A stretch of 64,000 bases of DNA from Campylobacter concisus (GTDB lineage: Bacteria; Campylobacterota; Campylobacteria; Campylobacterales; Campylobacteraceae). Numbering within the stretch: the first letter of the stretch is position 1; each line of letters starts with the position of its first letter. The notes beneath the pieces were generated by a model. That model had not been told where the DNA came from and did no database searches. It worked only from the letters and a program-made list of their open reading frames with translations. Below are positions 17,193 to 25,522 of the stretch, one piece after another. The stretch is taken from assembly GCF_003049085.1 (NCBI RefSeq), contig NZ_PIQX01000004.1, forward strand, positions 1-64,000, read 5' to 3'. The translations under genes and the position numbers were made by a program.

Positions 17193-17654
17193 TTACTTTT
17201 TAAATTTAGAAATTTCATCTGCAAGGCTTTCAAGCTCGCTATCACTAACATTTGTAAGTAGCCCCTTCATAAGCGAGTTTTGCACCTTGCCAGCTTTATA
17301 ATCGGCTAGTCTTTTAAGCAATTCATCCTTACTTAGATGCGTTATATCAGGAGCTACGACACCTTTTGCATTTGCGCCATGACACGGAGCACAAGTTGTT
17401 AGATACTGCTTACTAACGCCTTCATTGTGCACTTTAGCCACACTTAGACTTAGTTCTTTTACCTTTTTTAGCTCATCTTCACTAGCAAATTCTTCACTAG
17501 ACTTTGGCTGTTCTTTTGTAAAATTTTGCTCTACTTTTGGCTGAGCATTAGTTGCTACTTTTTCCTTTTTAGGCGGAGTCTGGCTTAACATAAATACCAT
17601 AATACCGCAAATTGCTACTGCTAAAATAATGGTTATAATCTTTCCTACTTTCAT
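17193..17654 (-). CDS. nosC2: Monohaem cytochrome c NosC2
   Basis: The 153-residue protein has an N-terminal membrane helix (about 5-25), a charged linker of about 55 residues and one c-type haem site, CAPCH, at 88-92 with a likely Met ligand in SLMKGLL near 129. It is membrane-anchored and periplasmic, and is thought to carry electrons between NosG/H and NosZ. It abuts nosC1 (1-base overlap) and lies 3 bases before nosH. The C1/C2 numbering follows gene order by analogy with Wolinella. Confidence 0.87.
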   Translation of the reverse strand: MKVGKIITIILAVAICGIMVFMLSQTPPKKEKVATNAQPKVEQNFTKEQPKSSEEFASEDELKKVKELSLSVAKVHNEGVSKQYLTTCAPCHGANAKGVVAPDITHLSKDELLKRLADYKAGKVQNSLMKGLLTNVSDSELESLADEISKFKK

Positions 17655-18202
17655 TATTTGCTCCTAAATTGTGTATTAAAATCACTGATTTCTTTAGCTA
17701 AATTTCTGATTTCACTATCATCCATTTTTTTAACAAGATCTCGCATCAAGACATTGACTTTCTCTTTATTTTTATAAGCATTTATCATTGTATAAATTTC
17801 ATTTTCACTTTTTGTTAAAAGTGATGGCCCGATGATGCCATTTGCGTAATCATCGTGACAAGCTGAGCATTTTGTAATGAAATTTTTGCTAAGTCTGCCC
17901 TTTATAAGTCTTAAATTTATAGTTTGAAGAGGGGTTCTTACCATTGCTAAAGCACCGATTTGACGGCTTACGTTATTATCTTCAAGTCCAAATTTTACGC
18001 TCTTTTCGCCGTGCATATCGTATTTTATGAAGTCATTTTGTTTATTTGTGCTTTGGTTATTTTCTTTTTTTTCAACCTTTATGCTAGCACTCGTGGCTAC
18101 ATTTATTGGTTGCTCGCTAGCTGCTTTTTGCGCTTTGTCATCGCTCTTTTCACAGCCGACAAATAGCAAAGCAACAGCCACTAAAGACATCATTAATCTC
18201 AT
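17654..18202 (-). CDS. nosC1: Monohaem cytochrome c lipoprotein NosC1
   Basis: The 182-residue protein is exported and probably lipidated: the signal ends in LLFVGC with Cys at 17. A long polar linker leads to one haem-binding CSACH at 112-116, followed by a Met in LMRDLV as likely distal ligand. It is paired with nosC2 and resembles it in the haem domain, so the two probably arose by duplication. It overlaps nosG by 4 bases. Its role is electron transfer to NosZ, inferred from the conserved cluster. Confidence 0.87.
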   Translation of the reverse strand: MRLMMSLVAVALLFVGCEKSDDKAQKAASEQPINVATSASIKVEKKENNQSTNKQNDFIKYDMHGEKSVKFGLEDNNVSRQIGALAMVRTPLQTINLRLIKGRLSKNFITKCSACHDDYANGIIGPSLLTKSENEIYTMINAYKNKEKVNVLMRDLVKKMDDSEIRNLAKEISDFNTQFRSK

Positions 18203-18876
18203 TCTTTCTCCTTATAAATTTCATCATAACTCATTTTTGGGGCAATATTTATAATTTTTACAGGGCAAACCTCAGCACACACCCCACACCCAACACAGCC
18301 ATGCTTTATGAGTGGTAAATTTGCTTCACTCATTACTATTGCACTATCGCCAACTGGGCAAATGCTGACACAAAGATCACAAATTTGACCGATTTTGCCT
18401 TTTATCTTATCTTTTTCTGCCTCTTCTCTATCGTTATAAACTTTTCGAACAAGCAAATCTTCAACGCTATCTTCGCTTATTTTTTCTCTTTTTAGGCACA
18501 TACAGGCATTTGCATTACTCAAGACAGCAACGCCCATTTTCACATCATCAACAACTTTTGTAGCATGATCTAACGCACCACTTGGACAGGCGAGTACACA
18601 TGGGAAAAGATCACATAAATAGCAACCTCTCTTTTTAGGATCGATGTATGCCGTGCCATTTGAATATCCATCTTTTATATCAAGCAAACTTATACTGTGA
18701 TAAGGGCATACCTGCACACACTGACCACATTTGACACAAAGATCATCAAAGTCATCAACCGCGCCTGGTGGTCTAAGATAGAGTTTATCGCCACTACTTT
18801 TTGGCAAAATTTTACCTATGCCATATCCTGCGGCAGCTGCGACTGAGCCTAAGATTATAAATTTTCTTCTATCCAC
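18199..18876 (-). CDS. nosG: Periplasmic ferredoxin-type protein NosG (NapG-like)
   Basis: The 225-residue protein carries four ferredoxin-like cysteine clusters, the first being CVKCGQCVQVC from residue 47, then CYLCDLFPCVLAC, CDLCVSIC and CVGCGVCAEVC. This is the NapG/NosG pattern. The N-terminus MDRRKFIILGS is a twin-arginine-like signal, as expected for export of a folded Fe-S protein. NosG pairs with NosH as a quinol-oxidising module. It overlaps nosD by 8 bases and nosC1 by 4, giving tight coupling. Confidence 0.9.
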   Translation of the reverse strand: MDRRKFIILGSVAAAAGYGIGKILPKSSGDKLYLRPPGAVDDFDDLCVKCGQCVQVCPYHSISLLDIKDGYSNGTAYIDPKKRGCYLCDLFPCVLACPSGALDHATKVVDDVKMGVAVLSNANACMCLKREKISEDSVEDLLVRKVYNDREEAEKDKIKGKIGQICDLCVSICPVGDSAIVMSEANLPLIKHGCVGCGVCAEVCPVKIINIAPKMSYDEIYKEKE

Positions 18877-20125
18877 GTTTTGCCCTTAACGCGTTAAAAT
18901 TTGAAGCATCAAGTGGTTTTATCCTTGGCGTGCTATCTTCAAGTAGCTTTATCGGCTCAGAAAATGGTGCGAGTTTGGCTAAAAAATTTAAGATACTAAA
19001 GACACTTGAGCCATAGAAAAACTGCAAATTCGGATAATACTGCCAAAGCTGATCGGCATACGATAGATGCATAAACGGCGTATCGCCATAGCCATCTTTA
19101 TCTCTATCAAAGCTCTCATACTCATCATAATAATTTTTACTCCACTGATTTAATGCCATTTTATCGCCTGGAGTGTCGTTCGCAACGATATCCATATTGC
19201 CTATAAAATCATTATTTTCAAATATGCTTGTCCCCTGAGTAGCGTGAAAATATACGCCAACTACGTTGTGTAAAATTTTATTGCCTAAGAAATTTATCGT
19301 TGAGCCTGGCTGAAAAGGCGAGTTGTCAAGCAAAATTCCTCTCGCATTATAGATAAGGGTATTATTTTCGATAGTAAAATTTGAAACATCTTTTAGACCG
19401 ATGCCGATACCAAAAGCGCCGTCACTATCCATAACAAGATTATTTTTTATATTTGAGCCAGCCGAATACATAAAAAACATTCCGACTGCATTGCCGATAA
19501 AATCATTATTCTCGACTAAATTTTGATTTGCATACATAAAATGAAGCGAGTATCTACCGCGGATCGCTTTATTTTTAAAAAATTTATTGTGACTTGCGTA
19601 CCATGCAACCATATCGCGGCTATCATAAATATAATTGCCTTCGATTAAATTTTCATGACTATACCAAAGTCTAACCGCATCACCTCTAAAGCCAAGACTG
19701 GCCCCCTTTTTAGAAGTGATGTTATTTTCAGTGATCTTTGAGCTACTGCACTCTTTAAAATCAATCCCAAAAAGCACATCACTCAAGTCATTTTGCGTAA
19801 TCAAGACATTATTTGCTTTATCACAGCCAATGCCAGCATCTAGCTCACCAAGGTCATTTCCGCTACCGCTTATCTTTAAATTTCTAAGCGTAACATTTGA
19901 GGCAATAATCTTTACAACTGTGCCTTTACCATTTCCTTTTATGTGAGCGTTTTTGCCCTCACCAACGATACTAAGCGGCTTATTTATAGTTATGCTTCCT
20001 TCATAGATGCCGTCTCCTAGCTTTATAACGTCGCCAGGGCTAGCGTTATTTATTGCATCTTGAAGGATATTTGCAGAGCTAAAAATAGGCAAGAAAGTAA
20101 GGGCAAAAATAAAAATTTTACGCAT
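18869..20125 (-). CDS. nosD: Periplasmic copper-site assembly protein NosD
   Basis: NosD is a periplasmic right-handed beta-helix protein required to assemble the copper-sulphide centre of NosZ. The 418 residues start with a signal peptide (cleavage near SSA, residue 18). Tandem short repeats rich in N, G and I follow (for example the NNLVMDSDGAFGIGIG and NNTLIYNARGILLDNS turns), as in CASH/PbH1 domains. The end, from about 320, carries the WSKNYYDEYESFDRDKDGYGD block typical of NosD. It overlaps nosB and nosG by 8 bases each. Confidence 0.93.
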   Translation of the reverse strand: MRKIFIFALTFLPIFSSANILQDAINNASPGDVIKLGDGIYEGSITINKPLSIVGEGKNAHIKGNGKGTVVKIIASNVTLRNLKISGSGNDLGELDAGIGCDKANNVLITQNDLSDVLFGIDFKECSSSKITENNITSKKGASLGFRGDAVRLWYSHENLIEGNYIYDSRDMVAWYASHNKFFKNKAIRGRYSLHFMYANQNLVENNDFIGNAVGMFFMYSAGSNIKNNLVMDSDGAFGIGIGLKDVSNFTIENNTLIYNARGILLDNSPFQPGSTINFLGNKILHNVVGVYFHATQGTSIFENNDFIGNMDIVANDTPGDKMALNQWSKNYYDEYESFDRDKDGYGDTPFMHLSYADQLWQYYPNLQFFYGSSVFSILNFLAKLAPFSEPIKLLEDSTPRIKPLDASNFNALRAKRG

Positions 20126-20873
20126 TTAGCTCTTTTTTCTTTGAAAATACTGCAAGTATGCAAAATACGCTCATAGCGATCATAACCCAAAATCCGATAC
20201 TTGGATAAGAGTGCGTTGTAAATTGTGCAACGCTACCATCGCCTAGAACTGTTGGCATAAATGGTTTAATCTTAAATGCGCCCCACTCTTGCATATTGTG
20301 TCCATACCAGTAAAGCCATCCTGCAAATGCGCTCATAAATAGCACAGGCGCGATAATTGTTGGAACCATAAGAAGTGAGTTAAATTTGCCGTTGTAATAT
20401 AAAAATGCAAGCATGCAAAGTGTTGAAATAAGCAAATAATAAGGCGCTATCGCTCGCTCTAAATTTCCACCATGCTCCATAGGATACATACCGATGTAGT
20501 GATTTATCGTATTCATCTCATGCACGTCACCACTATATCCATCTACGTGAAAATACACAGGAATTCCATCAGGAAAGGCTGATTTTGGATAATTTGGAGC
20601 TTCAAGAGAGACGTACCAGATAGGAAAAGATGGTGTGCCTATCTCTGCTTTTTGTTCGATCATCTTATGAAGATCGCTTGCTACATCTTTTGATAAAAGG
20701 TGATTTTTATACTGAAATGAGCTATAAAGATTATAGATACCGTAAGTATAAGATGGTAGTTCATCGCCATCAGCTATACGCTCTTTTGCTCCGTGCCAAC
20801 CAAGAACAGGCAAAGTAAAACAAACAGTCATTAAGACAAGTGCAACAATGGTATAAATTTTATATTTACTCAT
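20118..20873 (-). CDS. nosB: Clade II nos membrane protein NosB
   Basis: NosB is a polytopic membrane protein found only in clade II nos clusters and needed for N2O respiration in Wolinella. Its exact role is unsettled. The 251-residue product has an N-terminal helix, a periplasmic domain of about 110 residues and three C-terminal helices with SAFAGWLYWYGHNMQEWGAF between two of them. It follows nosZ by 83 bases that contain a terminator-like hairpin, and overlaps nosD by 8 bases. The call rests on size, topology and position. Confidence 0.85.
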   Translation of the reverse strand: MSKYKIYTIVALVLMTVCFTLPVLGWHGAKERIADGDELPSYTYGIYNLYSSFQYKNHLLSKDVASDLHKMIEQKAEIGTPSFPIWYVSLEAPNYPKSAFPDGIPVYFHVDGYSGDVHEMNTINHYIGMYPMEHGGNLERAIAPYYLLISTLCMLAFLYYNGKFNSLLMVPTIIAPVLFMSAFAGWLYWYGHNMQEWGAFKIKPFMPTVLGDGSVAQFTTHSYPSIGFWVMIAMSVFCILAVFSKKKELNA

Positions 20874-20930
20874 GATCTCTCCTTTAAATTTTAAAATTTC
20901 ATCTGCTAAAAATAAAATTTTAAAATTTAA

Positions 20931-20951
20931 AAAGGGGCAAAATGCCCCTTT
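20931..20951 (-). terminator. Intercistronic terminator or attenuator after nosZ
   Basis: AAAGGGGCA and TGCCCCTTT pair perfectly around a 3-base loop. On the minus strand TTTTTAAATTTT follows directly. It lies just past the nosZ stop, inside the nos cluster, so it should end many transcripts after nosZ and stabilise the nosZ 3' end. Confidence 0.8.
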
Positions 20952-20956
20952 AAAAA

Positions 20957-23545
20957 CTACATACCAGCGTTTTCATCTACCCATTTTAGGTATTCGATGA
21001 TATTTTTGATCTCTTCATCACTCATATGCTGATTTGGCATTCTAAGGTTAAAGTAATCAATCATTGATTTAATGTAGTCGTCACTATAGAACTTAGCAGG
21101 ATCTTTAATAAATTCTGCCACCCATTTTTCGCCATTTTCATGTCTTAGTAAAACGCCAGTTAGATCTGGACCTGAGCTTACTTGACCGATAACGTGGCAA
21201 CCATTACAACCGCCTTTTAGATAAGCCTCTTCACCTTTTGCAGCAGCTGGACTCATCGGAGTTGCGATCTCTTTAGCTAGGTTATTTTTAGCTCTTAAGC
21301 CAACGTCAGCTGTTTTAACCATGTATTGCCATACTTGGTACTCCCAAAGGATAGCGCCGTTTACGTCGCCTTTTTTGTAAGCTTCGTCAGCTTTAGCTTT
21401 TACCTCTTTGATGTGGCCGTATTGATCAAGTGCATCATCAACCAAAGCTTTTACTTTTGGATATTTCTCATAATGTTTCTCTTTTAGGTACTTAACAACC
21501 TCTTGGATAACATCATCAGTTGCCTTATTAGTTGCGATTACTTTGTCGTATTCAGCTTTTAAAGCCTCTGGACTTAGAGTTTTTAGCTTGTTATTTTTTG
21601 CAGATTCATATTTTTTACTTGGATCTTTAACAAGTAAATAACCCATCATCTCTAGGTGAAGTGCTGAGCAAAACTCCGTGCAGTAGTATGGGAAGACACC
21701 TTCCATATCAGCTACGAAATTTACTGAAGCAGTTTTGCCAGGCTCTAGTGACGCGTGAATGTTGTAAAGGTCGATGCCAAAGCCGTGAGTCTCATCTTGA
21801 GCACGCTCTAGGTTTGTTAAGTGAATTGTTACATTATCGCCTTTATTTACTTCGATGTGCTCTGGGTTGATGTGGCTTCTGATCATTGTTGCATAGACAG
21901 TTACATTTTTGCCGTTTCTTTCAACTCTTTCTTGACCAGCTAGAGTTGCATATGGGCTAGCCTCGCCCGTTCTTGAGTTTGTACCCATATTGTAAGTAAG
22001 CGCTGGGCTTAGTTTGCTAGCAGCTATTGAAACAACATCGTGTGGCTCGCCAAGTGGGATTGGCATATCATAGATTAGATCCATTTTTGCACCAGTGATG
22101 TCTATTAGCTGGTGATTTTGTGGATGAAGTGGGCCAACTGGGCTAAAGCGATCGATTGAAAGTTTATCAAGAGCGATTGCATATTTGCCAACTGGTTTTG
22201 CTGATTTGCCTTCCATTGTATCAAGGTGGCCGATATTGTAGTGAACATTTATCTTGTCAAGCACTTTTAAATTTTTATAGTCCCATTTTACGATTTGACT
22301 ATCAACGTAAAGTGATGTATAAAGTACGCCATCTTGTGAGTCAAATGATGTATGCAGTGGTCCAAGGCCAAGTTCGACTTGTCCGTGCATTGACTTTTCT
22401 CTATCTAATATAGGAATTCCGTATGGGTCAGTGCCAGCATACTCTTTTTTATCGATTAGCTCTTTGATCTTTCTAAAGTCATAAACTGATGTGTGAGTAT
22501 CAAGCTTTCCGCCAATAATGATGTATCTACCATCTGGGCTTACGTCACAACCGTGTGGGCTCTTTGATTCTGGGATCAAAAATAGCGCACCTGCTTTTAC
22601 AGCAGCGTCTATTGTAACTACCTTGTGACCATTTATAACTTTGTAGTTTTTCTTGTCTTGAACAAGTTTTTCTAAAATTTTCCAGTTATAAACGTGTAAG
22701 AAGTCAGTGTCATTTCTACTTGCACCTGCTTCAAATGGAGGAAGACCTTTTTCGATACCGCCGGTATACATCTCAGTATTTATTGAGTTTGTAAAGCCCC
22801 AGCCGTAGCTCTCGCCTTTACCAGCATCACTTAGATCTTGCCAGTATGGAGGAAGCTCAAGAGAAAATGACTCTTTCTCGTCGATCTTGCCTTTTGGATA
22901 GTCAAATTTCCAAAATGTTACAGCGCCTCTATAAACCGCTTCATAGTCATCTATTGAGTGGTAGTTGTTATCAAGCGGAGCTGCATATTGGCTAGCTTCG
23001 ATAACATACTCGCTATTTGGGGTGATGAAGCTACCGCCATGCTCACTCTTCATAATAGGGTTTACAACGATTTGAGTTGTCTCAAAGTCATGCAAATTTA
23101 TAACTGCGATTCTTGGGTTAGCTTTATCGTTGATAAATAGATAATCACCAACATACTCACCATTTTTCTCACTAAAATTTGGGTGGTGTGTATCGCCCCA
23201 TGTTATCTCTTTGCCCCTGATGTTGCCTTGTTTCAAAACAGCTTTTGACTCATTGTCATAGCCATATCCTTGCCAAGGCTCTGGCGTGAAAACGCCGATG
23301 TATTTATAAATTCTCATCGACGGAACGCCATAAACTAGCACTTGACCGCTTTGCCCGCCAGATGAAAAGACGATGAAATCATCTTTTTTACCGCTAGGCT
23401 GATAAGTTTTAGCAGCTGCAAGGACATCTTTTTCGCTTAGCCCACGCTCTTTCATGACTTTTTCAAGGTCACTACTAGCAGCACAAGCAGTCGTTAAAGA
23501 TAGCCCAAGCAACGCAGCACTTGCGACACAAAATAACTTTTGCAT
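20957..23545 (-). CDS. nosZ: Nitrous oxide reductase, clade II, cytochrome c-fused
   Basis: NosZ reduces N2O to N2 in the periplasm. The 862-residue precursor has a Sec-type signal without a twin arginine, the mark of clade II enzymes. It then has a seven-bladed propeller with the GDTHHPN histidine motif of the catalytic Cu site, and a cupredoxin domain with the CuA motif YCTEFCSALHLEM (Cys622 and Cys626). The C-terminal monohaem cytochrome c domain has CNGCH at 780-784. The fused haem domain is typical of campylobacteria and removes the need for a separate final electron donor. It heads the accessory genes and follows a beta-propeller gene by 12 bases. Confidence 0.97.
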   Translation of the reverse strand: MQKLFCVASAALLGLSLTTACAASSDLEKVMKERGLSEKDVLAAAKTYQPSGKKDDFIVFSSGGQSGQVLVYGVPSMRIYKYIGVFTPEPWQGYGYDNESKAVLKQGNIRGKEITWGDTHHPNFSEKNGEYVGDYLFINDKANPRIAVINLHDFETTQIVVNPIMKSEHGGSFITPNSEYVIEASQYAAPLDNNYHSIDDYEAVYRGAVTFWKFDYPKGKIDEKESFSLELPPYWQDLSDAGKGESYGWGFTNSINTEMYTGGIEKGLPPFEAGASRNDTDFLHVYNWKILEKLVQDKKNYKVINGHKVVTIDAAVKAGALFLIPESKSPHGCDVSPDGRYIIIGGKLDTHTSVYDFRKIKELIDKKEYAGTDPYGIPILDREKSMHGQVELGLGPLHTSFDSQDGVLYTSLYVDSQIVKWDYKNLKVLDKINVHYNIGHLDTMEGKSAKPVGKYAIALDKLSIDRFSPVGPLHPQNHQLIDITGAKMDLIYDMPIPLGEPHDVVSIAASKLSPALTYNMGTNSRTGEASPYATLAGQERVERNGKNVTVYATMIRSHINPEHIEVNKGDNVTIHLTNLERAQDETHGFGIDLYNIHASLEPGKTASVNFVADMEGVFPYYCTEFCSALHLEMMGYLLVKDPSKKYESAKNNKLKTLSPEALKAEYDKVIATNKATDDVIQEVVKYLKEKHYEKYPKVKALVDDALDQYGHIKEVKAKADEAYKKGDVNGAILWEYQVWQYMVKTADVGLRAKNNLAKEIATPMSPAAAKGEEAYLKGGCNGCHVIGQVSSGPDLTGVLLRHENGEKWVAEFIKDPAKFYSDDYIKSMIDYFNLRMPNQHMSDEEIKNIIEYLKWVDENAGM

Positions 23546-23557
23546 TTACTCTCCTTT

Positions 23558-24397
23558 TTAAAATGAATTTATCTCTAAACTCTTTATCTCATTGTCTAAA
23601 TTTACGCCATTTAAGACGCCTTTGTCTATAAAAATTCTTTTTATCTCATTGCTAAAAAGAGCCTTTTGTCCTTTTAGCTTAAGATCTTTGTCAAATTTAT
23701 AGACTACTCCATCCCCATCACCTATAAAAATTTCATCCTCCATACACGCAAGAGCTGAAATTTTAGATTTTAAAACTTGCTTTTTGATTCCACTTTTAAA
23801 ATCTAAAATTTCTCCATCTCTAAAGCCAAGCAAAATATCATTTCCCTTAAATTTACAGGCGCTAAGCGGAGCAAAGCCGACACGCTTTTTCTCTTTTAAA
23901 TTAAGCTCTTTATCAAGCAAAAATGCTTTGCCATTAAAGCTCGTAAAAAATAGTTCATCATCAATTGGCAAAAGGCTCGAAATTTTATAAACATCTTTAT
24001 AATTTTTAGTTAAAAGTTTATTGAGATTTTTATCAAAAACGCCTATGCTTACTTCATTTGCCATATCACAAGCTACGTAAATTTTATTTTTAATTGCCAC
24101 AATTTGTGAAATTTTACAGCCAACATTTGGCATAGCAAATAAGAAATTTTTCTCATTTGTTACCTCAATAATCTCATTATTTAAATTTGCGATATAAAAG
24201 GATTCTCCATCATTTCCGCACTCTTGATTTTTATAAATCGTCTCTTTTAGATCCAAATTTTTAATCTGTCCATCTTTTATAAAGACGATGCTTTGGTTGC
24301 TTTCATTAATAAAGCAACCTAATTGCTGGGCAAAAGCTGTTATCAAAAACAAACTTATACAAAGCAGAAATCTCATAATCCAAGGCACTTTCATCAT
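23558..24397 (-). CDS. Exported beta-propeller protein, NapL-like
   Basis: The roughly 279-residue protein has a signal peptide (MRFLLCISLFLITAFA core). About six short repeats follow in which a strand such as IYVACD, LFFTSF, ILLGFR or IFIGDG precedes a polar turn, as in WD40/PQQ-like propellers. NapL of campylobacter nap operons is a similar periplasmic propeller of unknown role, and that is the nearest match I know. It lies 12 bases before nosZ on the same strand and is the first gene of the cluster. The start is uncertain. ATGs at 24397, 24394 and 24376 are possible and none has a strong ribosome binding site. Confidence 0.75.
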   Translation of the reverse strand: MMKVPWIMRFLLCISLFLITAFAQQLGCFINESNQSIVFIKDGQIKNLDLKETIYKNQECGNDGESFYIANLNNEIIEVTNEKNFLFAMPNVGCKISQIVAIKNKIYVACDMANEVSIGVFDKNLNKLLTKNYKDVYKISSLLPIDDELFFTSFNGKAFLLDKELNLKEKKRVGFAPLSACKFKGNDILLGFRDGEILDFKSGIKKQVLKSKISALACMEDEIFIGDGDGVVYKFDKDLKLKGQKALFSNEIKRIFIDKGVLNGVNLDNEIKSLEINSF

Positions 24398-24412
24398 AAA
24401 TTTAATAAGCAA

Positions 24413-24797
24413 AAAAACTATACATACTTAACTCTTAAAAGCAAATTAGCGATTAATTTATTTTTTTAAGCTTTTAAAGAAAAATATCAATAAATTTTTT
24501 TAAATTTCATTATTTACATTATATAGACATTATGATTTAATCAATACTAATATAGTTTTAATAAAATTTATTATCTATAAAACTCTTCATTTTAGGTATT
24601 TTATGCATTAAAAATTAAATTATAAATAATTTATTAAAAAAATTATTTAAATTAAATAATTATATTAAGGAATGAGAATTCTCTTTAGTATTTAAGTAAA
24701 AAGCTAGATTTTATGTATTTGTTATATTTTTAGCTTAAACCTATTGGTAATTTAAATTTGTTTAAATAGGCTATAATCCGCCAAAAAAGGAGAGATA
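24413..24797. other. Divergent nos/moaC intergenic region
   Basis: These roughly 385 very AT-rich bases must hold the nos promoter (leftward) and the moaC promoter (rightward). Two palindromes stand out: TGATTTAATCA at 24533-24543 and GAGAATTCTC at 24674-24683. Either could be an operator, but neither fits a consensus closely. No gene is seen. Confidence 0.5.
24772..24777 (+). promoter_or_regulatory. TATAAT -10 box for moaC
   Basis: A perfect TATAAT in the context GGCTATAAT lies 21 bases before the moaC ATG. The ribosome binding site AAGGAG is at 24787-24792. Confidence 0.6.
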
Positions 24798-25271
24798 ATG
24801 CTAACGCATTTAGATGAGAAAGATCGTCCAAAAATGGTCGATGTGAGCCCAAAAGATCCTACAAAAAGAGTGGCAACTGCTAGCGGGATCATCAAGATGA
24901 GCAAAGAGGCCTTTAAAGCGATCAAAGAAAATACTGGCAAAAAAGGTCCGGTCATCCAAACAGCTGTCGTTGCTGCGATAATGGGTGCAAAAAAGACAAG
25001 TGAACTAATCCCGATGTGCCATCCACTAGCTATTTTAGGTGTGGATTGTGATATCGAGGAGCTACTTGAAATTTGCGCTTTTAAGCTTTATGTAAGCGTA
25101 AAAATAGAGGGTAAAACAGGCGTTGAGATGGAGGCATTAACTGGCGTTAGCGTGGGGCTTTTGACCATTTATGATATGGTAAAAGCTATAGATAAAAGCA
25201 TGGAAATAAGTAATATTGTATTAGAGAGTAAAACAGGAGGAAAAAGTGGCGAGTATATGCGATCTAAATAA
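24798..25271 (+). CDS. moaC: Cyclic pyranopterin monophosphate synthase MoaC
   Basis: MoaC converts the MoaA product into cyclic pyranopterin monophosphate, the first stable intermediate of molybdenum cofactor synthesis. The 157-residue product has the active-site strings [13 protein letters not shown] and [20 protein letters not shown] and the C-terminal KSGGKSGEY-like tail. Length is standard. It leads a three-gene run with DUF493 and a coiled-coil gene, and its last 26 bases overlap the next gene. Molybdoenzymes such as nitrate reductase would be the users, but none is in this window. Confidence 0.95.
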   Translation: MLTHLDEKDRPKMVDVSPKDPTKRVATASGIIKMSKEAFKAIKENTGKKGPVIQTAVVAAIMGAKKTSELIPMCHPLAILGVDCDIEELLEICAFKLYVSVKIEGKTGVEMEALTGVSVGLLTIYDMVKAIDKSMEISNIVLESKTGGKSGEYMRSK

Positions 25272-25512
25272 CAAAAAAGCAAAAATTGATTACCCAACAC
25301 ATTGGGAATATAAAATAATATTTGATGCAGATGTCAATGTAGAAGAAAAGGTAAAAGAGATAGTAAAAGATAGAGAATTTAAGCTGGTCTTTTCAAAATT
25401 TAGCAAAGATAAAAAATACGCTAGCTATGACCTAGCCGTGCTAGTTTTGAGCGAAGAAGAGAGGCTAGAGATATTTTCAGCACTAAAACACGAAGCAAAA
25501 TACGTTTTATAA
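25246..25512 (+). CDS. DUF493 (YbeD-like) protein
   Basis: This 88-residue protein has the small alpha/beta DUF493/YbeD fold pattern, with [21 protein letters not shown] near the start and a [10 protein letters not shown] strand. The family resembles ACT-like regulatory domains and has no settled function. The start is GTG at 25246, supported by a strong AGGAGG at 25235-25240 lying inside moaC. The overlap of 26 bases suggests coupling to moaC translation. Confidence 0.8.
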   Translation: MASICDLNNKKAKIDYPTHWEYKIIFDADVNVEEKVKEIVKDREFKLVFSKFSKDKKYASYDLAVLVLSEEERLEIFSALKHEAKYVL

Positions 25513-25522
25513 GGTAAAAGAT

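Noticed and set aside
24533..24543. TGATTTAATCA as an Fnr box for nos
   Set aside because: Half-sites are separated by one base, while Fnr boxes are TTGAT-N4-ATCAA. Kept only as a weak palindrome.
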